Shown: positions 10,110 to 18,719, counted from the first letter of the stretch. The stretch is DNA of 64,000 nucleotides from Microtetraspora malaysiensis (GCF_001528665.1 NZ_BBYJ01000004.1:589000-652999), one strand, 5' to 3'. Numbers and translations: made by a program. Notes: generated by a model from the sequence alone, not told the origin.

Positions 10110-11072
10110 TCACACGGTGAAGACGATCTTTCCGAAGACGTCGCCCTCGTGCATGGCGGCGAACCCCTCCTCCGCCTGCGTGAGCGGGAGCACGCGGTCG
10201 ATGATCGGGCGGACGCCGGTCTGCTCCAGGAAGACGGCCAGCCTGGCGAGCTGCTCCCTCGTCCCCATGGTGGAGCCGATGATGGAGCGCTGCAGGAAGA
10301 AGACCTGGGCGAGCTGCGTGGGCGCGACCAGGCCGCTGGTCGCGCCGCAGATCACGATCCGGCCGCCGGGCCGCAGCGAGCTGAGCGAGTGGTCCCACGT
10401 CGCCGCGCCGACACTCTCCATGACCGCGTCGACCCGCTCGGGCAACCTGGCCCCGCTCTCGAAGACCTGGTCCGCGCCGAGTTCGAGGGCCCGCGCCCGC
10501 TTCTCCTCCGAGCGGCTCGTGGCCCAGATCCGGAAGCCGCCGGCGCGTCCCAACGCGATGAGCGCGGTCGCCACCCCTCCGCCCGCCCCCTGGACCAGCA
10601 CCGTCGACCCCGGCTCCAGCGCGGCCTTGTCGAACAGCATCCGGTAGGCCGTCAGCCAAGCGGTGGGCAGACAGGCGGCCTCCTCGAAGGAGATCGCGGC
10701 CGGCTTGGGCACGAGGTTCCGCTTCGGGACGGCCACCTTCTCGGCGAAGGTGCCGTCGTGAACCTCTGAGAGCAGCGAGCGCCGGGGGTCGAGCGTCTCG
10801 TCCCCGTTCACCGGAGTCCCGATCACCGAGTGGACGATGACCTCGTTGCCGTTCTCGTCCAGTCCCGAGGCGTCGCAGCCGAGGATGATGGGCAGACGGT
10901 CCTGGCGGACGCCGACGCCCTTGAGCGTCCACAGGTCGTGGTGGTTGAGGGCCGCGGCCTTGACGGTGACCGTGGTCCAGCCGTCGGGGACCGTGGGATC
11001 AGGGCGCTCACCGAGCGTCAGCCCCTTGAGAGGGTTGTCAGGATCGGTCTGCGTGGCGGTTACGGCGAACAT
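10110..11072 (-). CDS. zinc-binding-type dehydrogenase / quinone oxidoreductase-like protein
   Basis: A 320-residue medium-chain dehydrogenase/reductase. The GroES-like N-terminal domain (VKAAALNHHDLWTLKGVG, ILGCDASG) is followed by a Rossmann domain with the dinucleotide loop VLVQGAGGGVATALIALGRA. The structural zinc cysteine cluster of classical alcohol dehydrogenases is absent, so a quinone oxidoreductase-type NADPH enzyme is more likely than an alcohol dehydrogenase. The substrate is unknown. The start is the ATG at 11070-11072 with GGAG about 15 nt upstream. The 250 bp between this gene and padR (convergent) hold nothing I recognise. Confidence 0.85.
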   Translation of the reverse strand: MFAVTATQTDPDNPLKGLTLGERPDPTVPDGWTTVTVKAAALNHHDLWTLKGVGVRQDRLPIILGCDASGLDENGNEVIVHSVIGTPVNGDETLDPRRSLLSEVHDGTFAEKVAVPKRNLVPKPAAISFEEAACLPTAWLTAYRMLFDKAALEPGSTVLVQGAGGGVATALIALGRAGGFRIWATSRSEEKRARALELGADQVFESGARLPERVDAVMESVGAATWDHSLSSLRPGGRIVICGATSGLVAPTQLAQVFFLQRSIIGSTMGTREQLARLAVFLEQTGVRPIIDRVLPLTQAEEGFAAMHEGDVFGKIVFTV

Positions 11073-11141
11073 GCCCGAACATTACTCCGTTCACCTATCA
11101 AGATCGCGTATGCCCCGGACGGGGTCGGCCCCGGACACGGC

Positions 11142-11174
11142 AAAGGGGCCCGGCGGGCGGTGCCGGACCCCTTT
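11142..11174 (-). terminator. terminator after the subtilisin-inhibitor gene
   Basis: AAAGGGG (11142-11148) pairs with CCCCTTT (11168-11174), with a further inner CGGC/GCCG match. On the minus strand it follows the inhibitor stop by 17 bases and the stem ends in A/T pairs. Confidence 0.7.
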
Positions 11175-11191
11175 CACGCACGGCGGCTCGC

Positions 11192-11647
11192 TCAGAAGGC
11201 GAAGACGACACCTGTCGTCGCGCGGAGCTGGCAGGAGTTGCCGTACGTGCGCTCGAACCTGACGTAGGCGTCGTTCCAGATCCCGTAAGCCGTCACCGTG
11301 ACCGGGTCGAAGATCATCGGACACGCGACGGCCGGATCGGGCTGGAGCTTGGCGGGATCCCCACCGACCTTCTCCAGCGCCGGGCACGCCCCTCCGGGCG
11401 CCGGGTGCGTGCCGCGCGCGAAGGAGCAGTTCAGCAACGCGTAGCGCTGGGGCGGCGTCCCGGCCTGCCCCTTGGCCACGGTCACCACCAACGCTTTGGT
11501 CCGCGCCTTCATAGGGTGGACCCTGGTGACCGGTACGTCGGCGTTGACGTCCGGCCCCCACGGAGGTGGGACGGTGGCGGCGACGGCGGCGCCCGCAGGG
11601 CTGATCGCGACAGCCGTGAAGGCGAGAAGTGCGAGAAGTGGCCTCAT
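11192..11647 (-). CDS. secreted subtilisin inhibitor of the SSI family
   Basis: A 151-residue exported protein: signal peptide (about 1-23), then a Streptomyces subtilisin inhibitor-like domain. SSI hallmarks are the four cysteines in two pairs (CSFARGTHPAPGGACPALE and ACPMIFDPVTV with NSCQLRA), the reactive-site loop CPMI with P1 = Met, and the C-terminal VVFAF. Family members are tight inhibitors of extracellular subtilisin- and trypsin-like serine proteases; P1 Met favours subtilisin- or chymotrypsin-like targets. It is divergent from P1, the first of nine secreted trypsin-fold genes, across 203 bp. That neighbourhood suggests inhibitor and proteases share an extracellular setting, but no direct pairing is shown. 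Confidence 0.9.
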   Translation of the reverse strand: MRPLLALLAFTAVAISPAGAAVAATVPPPWGPDVNADVPVTRVHPMKARTKALVVTVAKGQAGTPPQRYALLNCSFARGTHPAPGGACPALEKVGGDPAKLQPDPAVACPMIFDPVTVTAYGIWNDAYVRFERTYGNSCQLRATTGVVFAF

Positions 11648-11850
11648 GTCAATCCCCCGGATTCGGCTGACGACAGCCTGTCCGGCCGACCCCCTCGGAT
11701 CAAGCGCCCACTCCGCGCCGCCGGCGAAATCTGACGTCCCGCGATTATCATCGGTTCCATCAGTTTCATAACAACCAGGTCACGAAGCTTCGCGTGCTCT
11801 ATGCTGATCTGGAAAAATCACCCCTTACCACCCAAGAAGAAGGGCAGAAA

Positions 11851-12948
11851 GTGTTTCGGCGACTCACATCCGGCCTCGTCGGCGGCCTCGCCGCGGCGAG
11901 CGCGGTCGCCGTGCTCTCCGTCCCGGTGCCCGCCACACCCGCCGCCGCGGTGGCCGCGTCGGTGCCACCGAAGTCCCTGAAGGGTGATGTCAGCTCCTAC
12001 GCCCTGGCCGCCACGCAGGCGGACATGCTCAAGGTCGCGTCGTACTGGAGCCCGGATCGGCTGAAGCGGGCGAGCAGCTACGAGCCGAAGACCAAGCCGT
12101 CCCCCACGGCCTCGGCCACCACGTCGGCGGCGGAGATGGGCAAGGCGTCGACCCCCCTCCGCGCCCCGGCCATCGCCCCCGCGCCCGACGCCCCGCCCAT
12201 GGTGGGGAAGGTCTTCTTCAAGGTCGACGACAAGGAGTACTGGTGCTCCGCGTCGGCGGTGCATTCGGCGTACAAGAACCTGGTCGCGACAGCGGGGCAT
12301 TGCACCTACTCCCTCGCGCGGGACAAGCCGGTCGAGAACTGGATCTTCATCCCGTCGTACGCCAACGGAGCGACGAGCGCGGGCATCTTCGTCGGGCACA
12401 CGCTCTACATGCACCAGGACTTCCAGGGGCAGGGCGACTTCGACCGAGATTACGCGTTCGTCACCGTCTATCCGGGCTTCACCTGGCAGCCGTACACCGA
12501 GGCGGGCAAGATGAAGTATCGCTCGGTCTCTGTGGGCGCCCTTGAGGACCGGGTGGGGGCGTTCCGCTTCGCCTGGAACAAGGGCTCCGGCCTGAATGTC
12601 CGGGTGTTCGGCTACCCCGCGGGCGCCCACCCGGACGGCAGCCGGCCGTACAACGGGCAGGAGCTCAAGACCTGCTCGAACGCGACCGAGAAGAAGACGG
12701 TCAGCGCGCCCACCTGGCAGCTCGAACACGGCGTACGGCTGGCCGGCTGCGGCTTCACGTCCGGGGCCAGCGGCGGCCCCTGGGTGATCGGCTACGACAG
12801 CGTCAAGCACACCGGCTGGATCAACGGTGTGACCAGCCTGACCTGGAACCTGAACGGGGACGGGAAGGTCGACGCCGTCTCCACGCCGTACTTCAACGCG
12901 ATCGCCCAGCGCGTCTACCTCCAAGCCGCGCGCCAGGCCACCTCCTGA
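11851..12948 (+). CDS. secreted trypsin-like serine protease, array copy P1
   Basis: First of nine tandem paralogues; 365 residues. Signal peptide (about 1-38), Ala/Thr/Pro-rich propeptide (to about 120), then a chymotrypsin-fold domain. The triad is complete: His150 in TAGHC, Asp200 in DRDYAFV, Ser307 in GASGGPW. Four cysteines form the His-loop pair (WCSAS with TAGHC) and a Ser-loop pair (KTCSN with LAGCGF). The segment after the Asp strand is short (about 27 residues), unlike P2-P7. The GTG at 11851 follows GAAGGG. It is the most divergent member and lacks the leader block, upstream palindrome and mature-domain phrases of P2-P7. Probably an active protease. Confidence 0.88.
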   Translation: MFRRLTSGLVGGLAAASAVAVLSVPVPATPAAAVAASVPPKSLKGDVSSYALAATQADMLKVASYWSPDRLKRASSYEPKTKPSPTASATTSAAEMGKASTPLRAPAIAPAPDAPPMVGKVFFKVDDKEYWCSASAVHSAYKNLVATAGHCTYSLARDKPVENWIFIPSYANGATSAGIFVGHTLYMHQDFQGQGDFDRDYAFVTVYPGFTWQPYTEAGKMKYRSVSVGALEDRVGAFRFAWNKGSGLNVRVFGYPAGAHPDGSRPYNGQELKTCSNATEKKTVSAPTWQLEHGVRLAGCGFTSGASGGPWVIGYDSVKHTGWINGVTSLTWNLNGDGKVDAVSTPYFNAIAQRVYLQAARQATS

Positions 12949-12961
12949 CGCCTCCCGCCGC

Positions 12962-12980
12962 GCCGCCCTGATGGGGCGGC
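12962..12980 (+). terminator. hairpin after P1
   Basis: GCCGCCC (12962-12968) pairs with GGGCGGC (12974-12980), 13 bases after the stop. A second stem with 9-base arms (13021-13029 and 13051-13059) and a long loop follows. Apart from these and the P2 control elements, the 611 bp between P1 and P2 contain nothing I recognise. Confidence 0.5.
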
Positions 12981-13251
12981 CGGCGGCCCCACGGGAACTT
13001 TCTCCGCCGCCACTCCGTTTCGCCCCCGCAGCACCGGCGTCAGCCAGTACGCGGGGGCGTTCCCGTGCGCACCCCTCTGCCGCTGCGCGTCCATCGCAAT
13101 CAGCGGCCGCGCGGCGCCGCGTGAACACGCCCGACCATGAGCCCGCGCCAGACAACCCGTGGCGCGGGGCGGGCGTACGACGCGGGGACCGTTCCCGGAA
13201 GTTGCGAAGAGCCACCCCTCGGGCTAGGAATTCCTTCCTTTCTGGGGCAAG

Positions 13252-13306
13252 TTAGACGTGATCTTCAGACGATCGGTGCCGGGCGATTTGTGTGATTTAT
13301 GTCACA
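13252..13306 (+). promoter_or_regulatory. upstream module of P2: TTAGACG box plus CRP-like palindrome
   Basis: TTAGACGTGA starts at 13252; GGTGCC follows at 13275-13280; a perfect TGTGA-N6-TCACA site lies at 13291-13306. The palindrome matches the CRP/cAMP-receptor-type consensus. It is about 195 bp upstream of the P2 -10, and the 39-bp spacing from TTAGAC to TGTGA recurs at P5 and P6 (40 at P7). Confidence 0.7.
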
Positions 13307-13490
13307 TAGCCGAGCGAAACGATCTCGAGACCAGGAGCGAAACCTCGGATCGTCACCAGCCGATCACCAGCACATACATCACGAAATGATCTCGCAAGTG
13401 ACACCGCTTGCGGAAAATCACGGAAACGTCACGGCTCCTCCGCCGGAGAAACCGTCCACAACATGGCCGGGAACCGCAAGATCTCGCATG

Positions 13491-13556
13491 TAGTGTTTTG
13501 ACCATCCCTTTACTGACGGATGTGACGTTCTCGCGTCTATCGACAGCGCAAGGAGC
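13491..13556 (+). promoter_or_regulatory. P2 -10 and conserved leader
   Basis: TAGTGT (13491-13496), preceded by TG, is the -10. CATCCCTTTACTGACG (13503-13518) is the block shared by the array and lies at or just after the expected transcript start. The leader hairpin is weak here (GACG with CGTC). AAGGAG ends 4-5 bases before the ATG. Confidence 0.7.
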
Positions 13557-13559
13557 TCC

Positions 13560-14732
13560 ATGAACACCCGAGTCAAGCGCCTGGTTCTCCCTCTCGGGGG
13601 GCTCGCCGCCGCCGGCCTCATCGGCAGCACCCTCGTGGCACCCGCCCAGGCCGCTGGCGACACGGCTACCGACCCGCTGGCCGCCAGCGGGATGGCCGCC
13701 AAGAACGTTGTCGCCTTCTGGCTGAACCAGAAGGCCGCCAATCTGGTCAACGCCTCACCGTACGAGACCCAGGTGGTGGCGAAGCACATCTCCAAGGGCG
13801 GCCCCTCCGCGGACAGCAAGCCCGGCCTCGTCTCGCCGATCGGCAAGGGCGGATCCGGCACGTCCAAGAACGTGAACCTGCCCAAGACCACCGGCAAGGT
13901 GTTCTTCACCGGCTCCGACGGCCGGCCGCACTGGTGCTCGGCCACGTCCCTCCAGGCGAAGTACCGCAACCTGGTGGCCACGGCCGGCCACTGCGTGTAC
14001 GACACGGTGTCGAACAAGGCCACCCTGAACCGCTGGGTCTTCATCCCCGGCTACTACCAGGGCAAGGCGCCGTGGGGCATCTATGTCGGCAAGCAGGCGT
14101 TCACGCACTACGACTTCGACGTGTACGAGGACGGCGACCGCGACTACGCGTTCGTGACGGTCTACAACGGCCTCAAGGCCGGCTCGGGCACGAGCTGGTT
14201 CGACACCGCGGAGTGGAACTGGCAGGAGGTCAACAAGGCCACCTACGACAAGTACAGCCCGTACATCCGCAAGTCGAAGGGCGGCAAGTACTACGTCGTC
14301 AGGTTCACCGACGTCGGCCGCCTCGGCGACAACGTCGGCGGCCAGGGCCTGGCCTACAACCAGAAGCTCGGCAAGAGCGTCTACGTCTTCGGCTACCCGA
14401 GCGGGTCCCATCCGGACGGCAACTACGCGTACTCCGGCAAGACGCTCAAGTGGAGCTACGGCAAGACGTTCGCCGCCAAGGCGCCCGAGGTGAAGGCCGA
14501 GGAGCTGGTGGGCGTGAAGTCCTCCTTCACCGGCGAGGGCTCCTCGGGCTCGGCCTGGCTGTTCAACTACAGCAGCGCGCGCCGCATCGGCTACCTGAAC
14601 GGCGTCACGAGCGGTGTCGCGGACACCGACGGCAACAACCGGATCGACACCAGCGTCTCGCCGTACTTCGACGGTGAGCTTTACGGCATCTACAAGGCCG
14701 CCGCGAACGTCTGGTCCGGCAGCATCGCCTGA
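13560..14732 (+). CDS. secreted trypsin-fold protease, array copy P2 (triad intact)
   Basis: 390 residues: signal peptide ending in AQA (about residue 31), propeptide-like region with KHISKGGPSADSKPG, the join NVNLPKTTGKVFF, then a chymotrypsin-type fold. His144 (TAGHC), Asp195 (DRDYAFV) and Ser329 (EGSSGSAW) are all present, although the Ser loop reads GSSGS in place of GDSGG. The second disulfide found in P1 and P9 is lost (LKWSYG and VKSSFT have Ser for Cys). An insertion of about 48 residues follows the Asp strand (from NGLKAGSG), with core WQEVNKATYDKY. It is the only long-loop copy that could still be catalytic. Its own promoter and terminator frame it. Confidence 0.9.
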   Translation: MNTRVKRLVLPLGGLAAAGLIGSTLVAPAQAAGDTATDPLAASGMAAKNVVAFWLNQKAANLVNASPYETQVVAKHISKGGPSADSKPGLVSPIGKGGSGTSKNVNLPKTTGKVFFTGSDGRPHWCSATSLQAKYRNLVATAGHCVYDTVSNKATLNRWVFIPGYYQGKAPWGIYVGKQAFTHYDFDVYEDGDRDYAFVTVYNGLKAGSGTSWFDTAEWNWQEVNKATYDKYSPYIRKSKGGKYYVVRFTDVGRLGDNVGGQGLAYNQKLGKSVYVFGYPSGSHPDGNYAYSGKTLKWSYGKTFAAKAPEVKAEELVGVKSSFTGEGSSGSAWLFNYSSARRIGYLNGVTSGVADTDGNNRIDTSVSPYFDGELYGIYKAAANVWSGSIA

Positions 14733-14747
14733 CACCTGACGTGAGAG

Positions 14748-14778
14748 AAGGGCCCGGCTCCCAAGCCGGGCCCTTTTT
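14748..14778 (+). terminator. intrinsic terminator after P2
   Basis: A perfect 12-bp stem (14748-14759 with 14764-14775), loop CCCA, then a run of five T. The GGGCCCGGCT/AGCCGGGCCC core recurs after most array genes. Confidence 0.92.
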
Positions 14779-15010
14779 CATGGAATTTCTAGATTTGTCC
14801 GGTAAACCTCCCCCGACCGCACGGCGTCGCTGTCCGTTTAGCGGCATTTTGCGACATTTGTAATGACGTGGCACCATCGAGCGGCGGGGCGAGCCTGAAT
14901 GACAGCTGAATGTCAGTGCCAATTCACAACACCGCAGCTCAACGCATTGACAAGCCTGTCTGGCGAAGTCAGACACGGCGGAACGAACGGCCCAACCTGA
15001 GCCTCTCCTG

Positions 15011-15026
15011 TGTGATTTGCATCACA
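15011..15026 (+). promoter_or_regulatory. CRP-like palindrome upstream of P3
   Basis: TGTGATTTGCATCACA, a perfect TGTGA-N6-TCACA site, about 205 bp upstream of the P3 -10. The TTAGACG box seen at P2, P5, P6 and P7 is only weakly recognisable here (TCAGACACGG, 42 bp before). Confidence 0.7.
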
Positions 15027-15220
15027 TGAAGACTTGCAGCGCTGGAGTGTCGAAATGACGGACATGGCGCAGCAAAGAGAGTCGAAGGATCATCTAGCTG
15101 CGGCGACATCTACGGTCTCGCCTCGTTCACGGAACGGCCGACTGGGACGCGACCAGTGAGGTGACCTAACCCGCCGAGAAATGCCGACTTATGTCGGTTT
15201 TAAGGGAACTCGGCCGGATG

Positions 15221-15290
15221 TATGGTTCCTCCATCCCTTTACTGACGCATGGGGCGCAAGATGCGTTCCACGACAGCCCAAGGAGTTCCC
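15221..15290 (+). promoter_or_regulatory. P3 -10 and structured leader
   Basis: TATGGT (15221-15226) preceded by TG; the shared block CATCCCTTTACTGACG is at 15232-15247. A leader hairpin pairs TGGGGCGCA (15250-15258) with TGCGTTCCA (15262-15270) using G-U pairs. AAGGAG follows before the ATG at 15294. Confidence 0.75.
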
Positions 15291-15293
15291 CAA

Positions 15294-16538
15294 ATGAAGC
15301 GCACTCTCGCCTTCGGTGGCCTCGTCGCCACCGCCGGCCTCCTGGCCGCCGGCCTCGCCGCCCCGGCTCAGGCGACCGGCGACGTCGCCAGCGCCCCGCT
15401 GGCCGCCACTGGCATCGCCGCGAAGAACATCGTGGCCTTCTGGGCCGCCGAGAACATGGCCGCCCTGAAGGGCGCCACGCCGTACAACGCGGAGACCAAG
15501 GTCGTCGCCAAGCACATCTCCAAGGGTGGCCCGGCTCCGGACAGCAAGCCGGGCATCGTGCCGGCGATCGGCGACGAGAAGAAGGCCGCCGGCAAGTCGA
15601 AGAACGTGAACCTGCCCCGGACCACGGGCAAGGTGTTCTTCATCGGCGCCGACAAGGAGGCCCACTGGTGCACCGCGACCTCGGTTCAGTCGCAGTACAA
15701 GAACCTGGTCGCGACCGCTGGTAGCTGCGTCTACGACACCGAGTCCAACGCTCAGACGCTGGACTACTGGGTCTTCATCCCGGGTTACTACCAGGGCAAG
15801 ACCCCGTACGGCATCTACGTCGGCAAGCAGGCCTTCACCCACTACGACTTCGACGTCTACGAGGACGGCGACCGCAACTACGCGTTCGTCACCGTCTACA
15901 ACGGCCTCAAGTTCCCCCACGACGGCTTCGCCGGTCTCCGCGACCTGGCCGAGGACGGCAAGTACGAGGAGCTCAAGACGTACGGCGGCCTCCAGGAGGT
16001 CGACGAGGCCACCTTCGAGGCGTACAAGAAGGCCGACTTCTACAAGCGGGGCTGGGGCCGTCGCGTTGCTCGCGACGAGCAGGGCAAGAAGCACTACTTC
16101 GTGTGGAAGTTCGCGGACGCGGGCGCCCTGGGTGCGAACGTCGGCGGGCAGGGCCTGGCCTACAACCAGAAGGTCGGCAAGCCGGTCTTCGTGTTCGGCT
16201 ACCCGAGCGGGCAGCACCCGGACGGCAACCAGGCCTACTCCGGCCACACCCTCAAGTGGACCTACGGCAAGACCTTCGCGGTCCAGGCCCCGGCCATCAA
16301 GGGCGAGGAGCTCGTCGGCACCAAGTCGTCGTTCACCGGCGAGGGCGCCCTCGGCTCCGCGTGGCTGCTGAACTACAACAACGGCCGCCGCATCGGCTAC
16401 CTGAACGGTGTCACCATCGGCGTCTCCGACACCGACAACAACAACCGTTACGACACCAGCTTCTCCCCGTACTTCGACGGCGAGCTGGCCGGCGTCTACA
16501 ACGCGGCCAAGAACCTCTGGTCCGGCTCGATCGCCTAG
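15294..16538 (+). CDS. secreted trypsin-fold pseudoprotease, array copy P3 (all triad residues lost)
   Basis: 414 residues with the array signal peptide (MKRTLAFGGLVATAGLLAAG, ending AQA), propeptide-like region and chymotrypsin-type fold. The catalytic His is Ser144 (TAGSC), the Asp is Asn195 (DRNYAFV) and the Ser is Leu353 (EGALGSAW), so it cannot be a classical serine protease. The His-loop cysteine pair is kept and the Ser-loop pair is lost (LKWTYG, TKSSFT). The insertion after the Asp strand is about 72 residues. The last 393 coding bases are identical to P5. The in-frame ATG at 15249 is rejected because it lies in the leader hairpin. Probably an exported binding or structural protein. 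Confidence 0.9.
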   Translation: MKRTLAFGGLVATAGLLAAGLAAPAQATGDVASAPLAATGIAAKNIVAFWAAENMAALKGATPYNAETKVVAKHISKGGPAPDSKPGIVPAIGDEKKAAGKSKNVNLPRTTGKVFFIGADKEAHWCTATSVQSQYKNLVATAGSCVYDTESNAQTLDYWVFIPGYYQGKTPYGIYVGKQAFTHYDFDVYEDGDRNYAFVTVYNGLKFPHDGFAGLRDLAEDGKYEELKTYGGLQEVDEATFEAYKKADFYKRGWGRRVARDEQGKKHYFVWKFADAGALGANVGGQGLAYNQKVGKPVFVFGYPSGQHPDGNQAYSGHTLKWTYGKTFAVQAPAIKGEELVGTKSSFTGEGALGSAWLLNYNNGRRIGYLNGVTIGVSDTDNNNRYDTSFSPYFDGELAGVYNAAKNLWSGSIA

Positions 16539-16567
16539 TCTCCGCTCGCGGAAACACGGCGATACGC

Positions 16568-16594
16568 GAGAGCAGGGGTCCAAACCCTGCTCTC
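16568..16594 (+). other. conserved 3'-UTR hairpin after P3
   Basis: A perfect 10-bp stem GAGAGCAGGG (16568-16577) with CCCTGCTCTC (16585-16594) and loop GTCCAAA. The CAGGGGTCCAAACCCTG core recurs after P5, P6 and P7, always upstream of the terminator. Confidence 0.75.
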
Positions 16595-16609
16595 ACCCTC
16601 GCTTCATCG

Positions 16610-16638
16610 AAGGGCCCGGCTCTCCAGCCGGGCCTTTT
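16610..16638 (+). terminator. intrinsic terminator after P3
   Basis: GGCCCGGCT (to 16621) pairs with AGCCGGGCC (16626-16634) across CTCC, followed by TTTT. One C shorter in the right arm than the P5 version. From here to the P4 control elements (about 220 bp) I see no gene. Confidence 0.88.
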
Positions 16639-16861
16639 CGTTTTGTTGAACCCCAATTTGTGACGGGTCTTTGAAACACCGCCCGTTTCCGAACTCGGCG
16701 AACGAGACCCGTCAACACCAATCGGCGGGCCCGAGGCATCGGCCACGATGGCCGGTCATTTCTACAAAAGTTTCCGGGCTGCGGGGTAAACCCGTCCGGG
16801 CAGTAAAGCGACGCCGCCCGACGACAGTGCTTTTCACTTTTTGTCAACGGACGGATAACCC

Positions 16862-16877
16862 TGTGATTTAGCCTACA
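16862..16877 (+). promoter_or_regulatory. degenerate CRP-like site upstream of P4
   Basis: TGTGATTTAGCCTACA keeps the left half TGTGA but has CTACA in place of TCACA. It sits about 212 bp upstream of the P4 -10, the same distance as the intact sites. Confidence 0.5.
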
Positions 16878-17078
16878 GGCGCAGGCCGACAAATACCTTT
16901 ACACAGAGACGACGACGCCGGGAAGAAACGCCTCCATATACCCTCACCTGCGGGAACGCGCCACCATCCCAGTGGCGATCGGACTACACAGACTCTTTCG
17001 CGTTGTCACTTCCACAGAAAAGCTGGCAGACCTCCCAGAAAGCCCTCTTTATGTCTTTCTTACGGTGACCGACTGCGC

Positions 17079-17150
17079 TATCTTTTCGGCATCCCTTTCC
17101 TGACGTATGGGGCACAAGAAGTGCCCCACGACAGACCAAGGAGTTTCCCC
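17079..17150 (+). promoter_or_regulatory. P4 -10 and leader with covarying hairpin
   Basis: TATCTT (17079-17084), then CATCCCTTTCCTGACG (17090-17105). The hairpin arms TGGGGCAC (17108-17115) and GTGCCCCA (17121-17128) pair perfectly around AAGAA. Compared with P7, both sides of one base pair have changed together (G-C to A-T). AAGGAG precedes the ATG. Confidence 0.78.
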
Positions 17151-18431
17151 ATGAAGCGCACTATGGCTTTCGGTGGCCTCGTCGCCACCGCCGGCCTGCT
17201 GGCCGCGGGCCTCGCCGCCCCGGCCCAGGCCGCCGGCGACGTCGCGACCGACGCCCTGGCCACCAACGGCATCGCGGCGTGGTCCACGATCGCCTACTGG
17301 TACAACAACCAGGCCGCGAACCTGATCAACGCGACCCCGTACAACGTCGAGACCAAGGTCGTCGCCAAGCACGTCTCCAAGGGCGGCCCGGCTCCCGACA
17401 GCAAGCCGGGCATCGTGCCGGCGATCGGCGACGAGAAGAAGGCCGCCGCCAAGTCGAAGAACGTCAACCTGCCCAAGACCACCGGCAAGGTGTTCTTCGA
17501 TGGTGCTGACGGCCAGCCGCACTGGTGCACGGCCACCTCGGTGCAGTCCGCGTACAAGAACCTGGTCGCCACCGCCGGACACTGTGTCTACGACACCGGC
17601 AAGAACGCCTCCACCATGGAGAACTGGGTCTTCATCCCGGGTTACTACCAGGGCAAGACCCCGTGGGGCATCTACGTGGGCAAGCAGGCCTTCACCCACT
17701 ACGACTTCGACGTCTACGAGGACGGCGACCGCGACTACGCCTTCGTCACGGTCTACAACGGTCTCACGATGGGCCACGACGGCATCTCCGAACCCGACGA
17801 GGCGCCCGGCGAGTGGTACGAGGTCTCCTACGAGACCTACTCGAAGTTCCCGAAGATGTACCGCGACCTCGCCAAGGAGCGCGGACGCTGCTACCTCAAG
17901 GAGCGGCCGGGCAAGGACGGCAAGACCCACTACTTCGTGTGGAAGTTCGTGGACGCGGGCGCCCTGGGTGCCAACGTCGGCGGGCAGGGCCTGGCCTACA
18001 ACCAGAAGGTCGGCAAGCCGGTCTTCGTGTTCGGCTACCCGAGCGGGCAGCACCCGGACGGCAACCAGGCCTACTCCGGCCAGACGCTCAAGTGGACCTA
18101 CGGCAAGACCTTCCCCGTCCAGGTTCCGGCCATCAAGGGCGAGGAGCTCCTCGGCACCAAGTCGTCGTTCACCGGTGAGGGCGCCCTCGGCTCCGCGTGG
18201 CTGGTGAACTACAACAACGGCCGCCGCCTGGGCTACCTGAACGGTGTGACCATCGGCGTCTCCGACACCGACGGCAACAACCGTTACGACACCAGCTTCT
18301 CCCCGTACTTCGACGGCGAGCTGTACGGCGTCTACAACGCGGCCAAGAACCTCTGGTCCGGCTCGATCGCCATTCCGTTCGAGTCGCCGGCGATCCCGCA
18401 CGCGAGCGAGTCGCCCCGGCCGCGCAGCTAA
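17151..18431 (+). CDS. secreted trypsin-fold protein, array copy P4 (catalytic Ser lost)
   Basis: 426 residues with array signal peptide, propeptide-like region and chymotrypsin-type fold. His144 (TAGHC) and Asp195 (DRDYAFV) remain but the Ser position is Leu346 (EGALGSAW). The insertion after the Asp strand is about 65 residues and diverges most in its core (WYEVSYETYSKF). All other long-loop copies end at SGSIA; this one reads on for 19 residues (IPFESPAIPHASESPRPRS), apparently through loss of the ancestral stop. A 240-bp block (18084-18323) is identical to P7. Likely proteolytically inactive. Confidence 0.9.
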   Translation: MKRTMAFGGLVATAGLLAAGLAAPAQAAGDVATDALATNGIAAWSTIAYWYNNQAANLINATPYNVETKVVAKHVSKGGPAPDSKPGIVPAIGDEKKAAAKSKNVNLPKTTGKVFFDGADGQPHWCTATSVQSAYKNLVATAGHCVYDTGKNASTMENWVFIPGYYQGKTPWGIYVGKQAFTHYDFDVYEDGDRDYAFVTVYNGLTMGHDGISEPDEAPGEWYEVSYETYSKFPKMYRDLAKERGRCYLKERPGKDGKTHYFVWKFVDAGALGANVGGQGLAYNQKVGKPVFVFGYPSGQHPDGNQAYSGQTLKWTYGKTFPVQVPAIKGEELLGTKSSFTGEGALGSAWLVNYNNGRRLGYLNGVTIGVSDTDGNNRYDTSFSPYFDGELYGVYNAAKNLWSGSIAIPFESPAIPHASESPRPRS

Positions 18432-18454
18432 GTAGCCTGTCGGTTAGTTCGTTC

Positions 18455-18485
18455 AGAAAGGCCCGGCCGCCAGCCGGGCCTTTCT
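18455..18485 (+). terminator. intrinsic terminator after P4
   Basis: A perfect 13-bp stem (18455-18467 with 18473-18485) around CGCCA; the T-rich end of the right arm is TTTCT. It lacks the extra 3'-UTR hairpin of P3, P5, P6 and P7. Confidence 0.85.
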
Positions 18486-18664
18486 GGCGTTTCAGGAAAC
18501 GAACGATGACGCGCCTCGGCCCCGGCCGCATGAGCCCGCCGGAATGGCAGCCCAGCAGCTCCGTTGTCTGGACCGATGACGCGGGCCATCCCTCGGCCAC
18601 AAATCCTCGCACTATGTGATCACTCAAATTCGGAACGACAACAGAGGCCGACCGAAGTTCGGGC

Positions 18665-18719
18665 TTAGACGCGACTCGCGTCGATACGGTGCCCCGGACT
18701 AGTTGTGATCTACACCACA
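18665..18719 (+). promoter_or_regulatory. upstream module of P5: TTAGACG box plus CRP-like site
   Basis: TTAGACGCGA at 18665, GGTGCC at 18688-18693 and TGTGATCTACACCACA at 18704-18719 (one mismatch in the right half-site). The spacing from TTAGAC to TGTGA is 39 bp. The site is about 212 bp upstream of the -10. Confidence 0.65.

Noticed and set aside
13560..14732. Phage or insertion element as origin of the array
   Set aside because: No transposase, integrase or terminal repeats flank the array; tandem duplication explains the layout.
15249..15293. In-frame upstream ATG giving a 15-residue N-terminal extension (MGRKMRSTT-like) of P3, P6 and P7
   Set aside because: It lies inside the leader hairpin and ahead of AAGGAG; P5 has no ATG there and in P4 the same ATG is out of frame, so the region is conserved as RNA, not protein.
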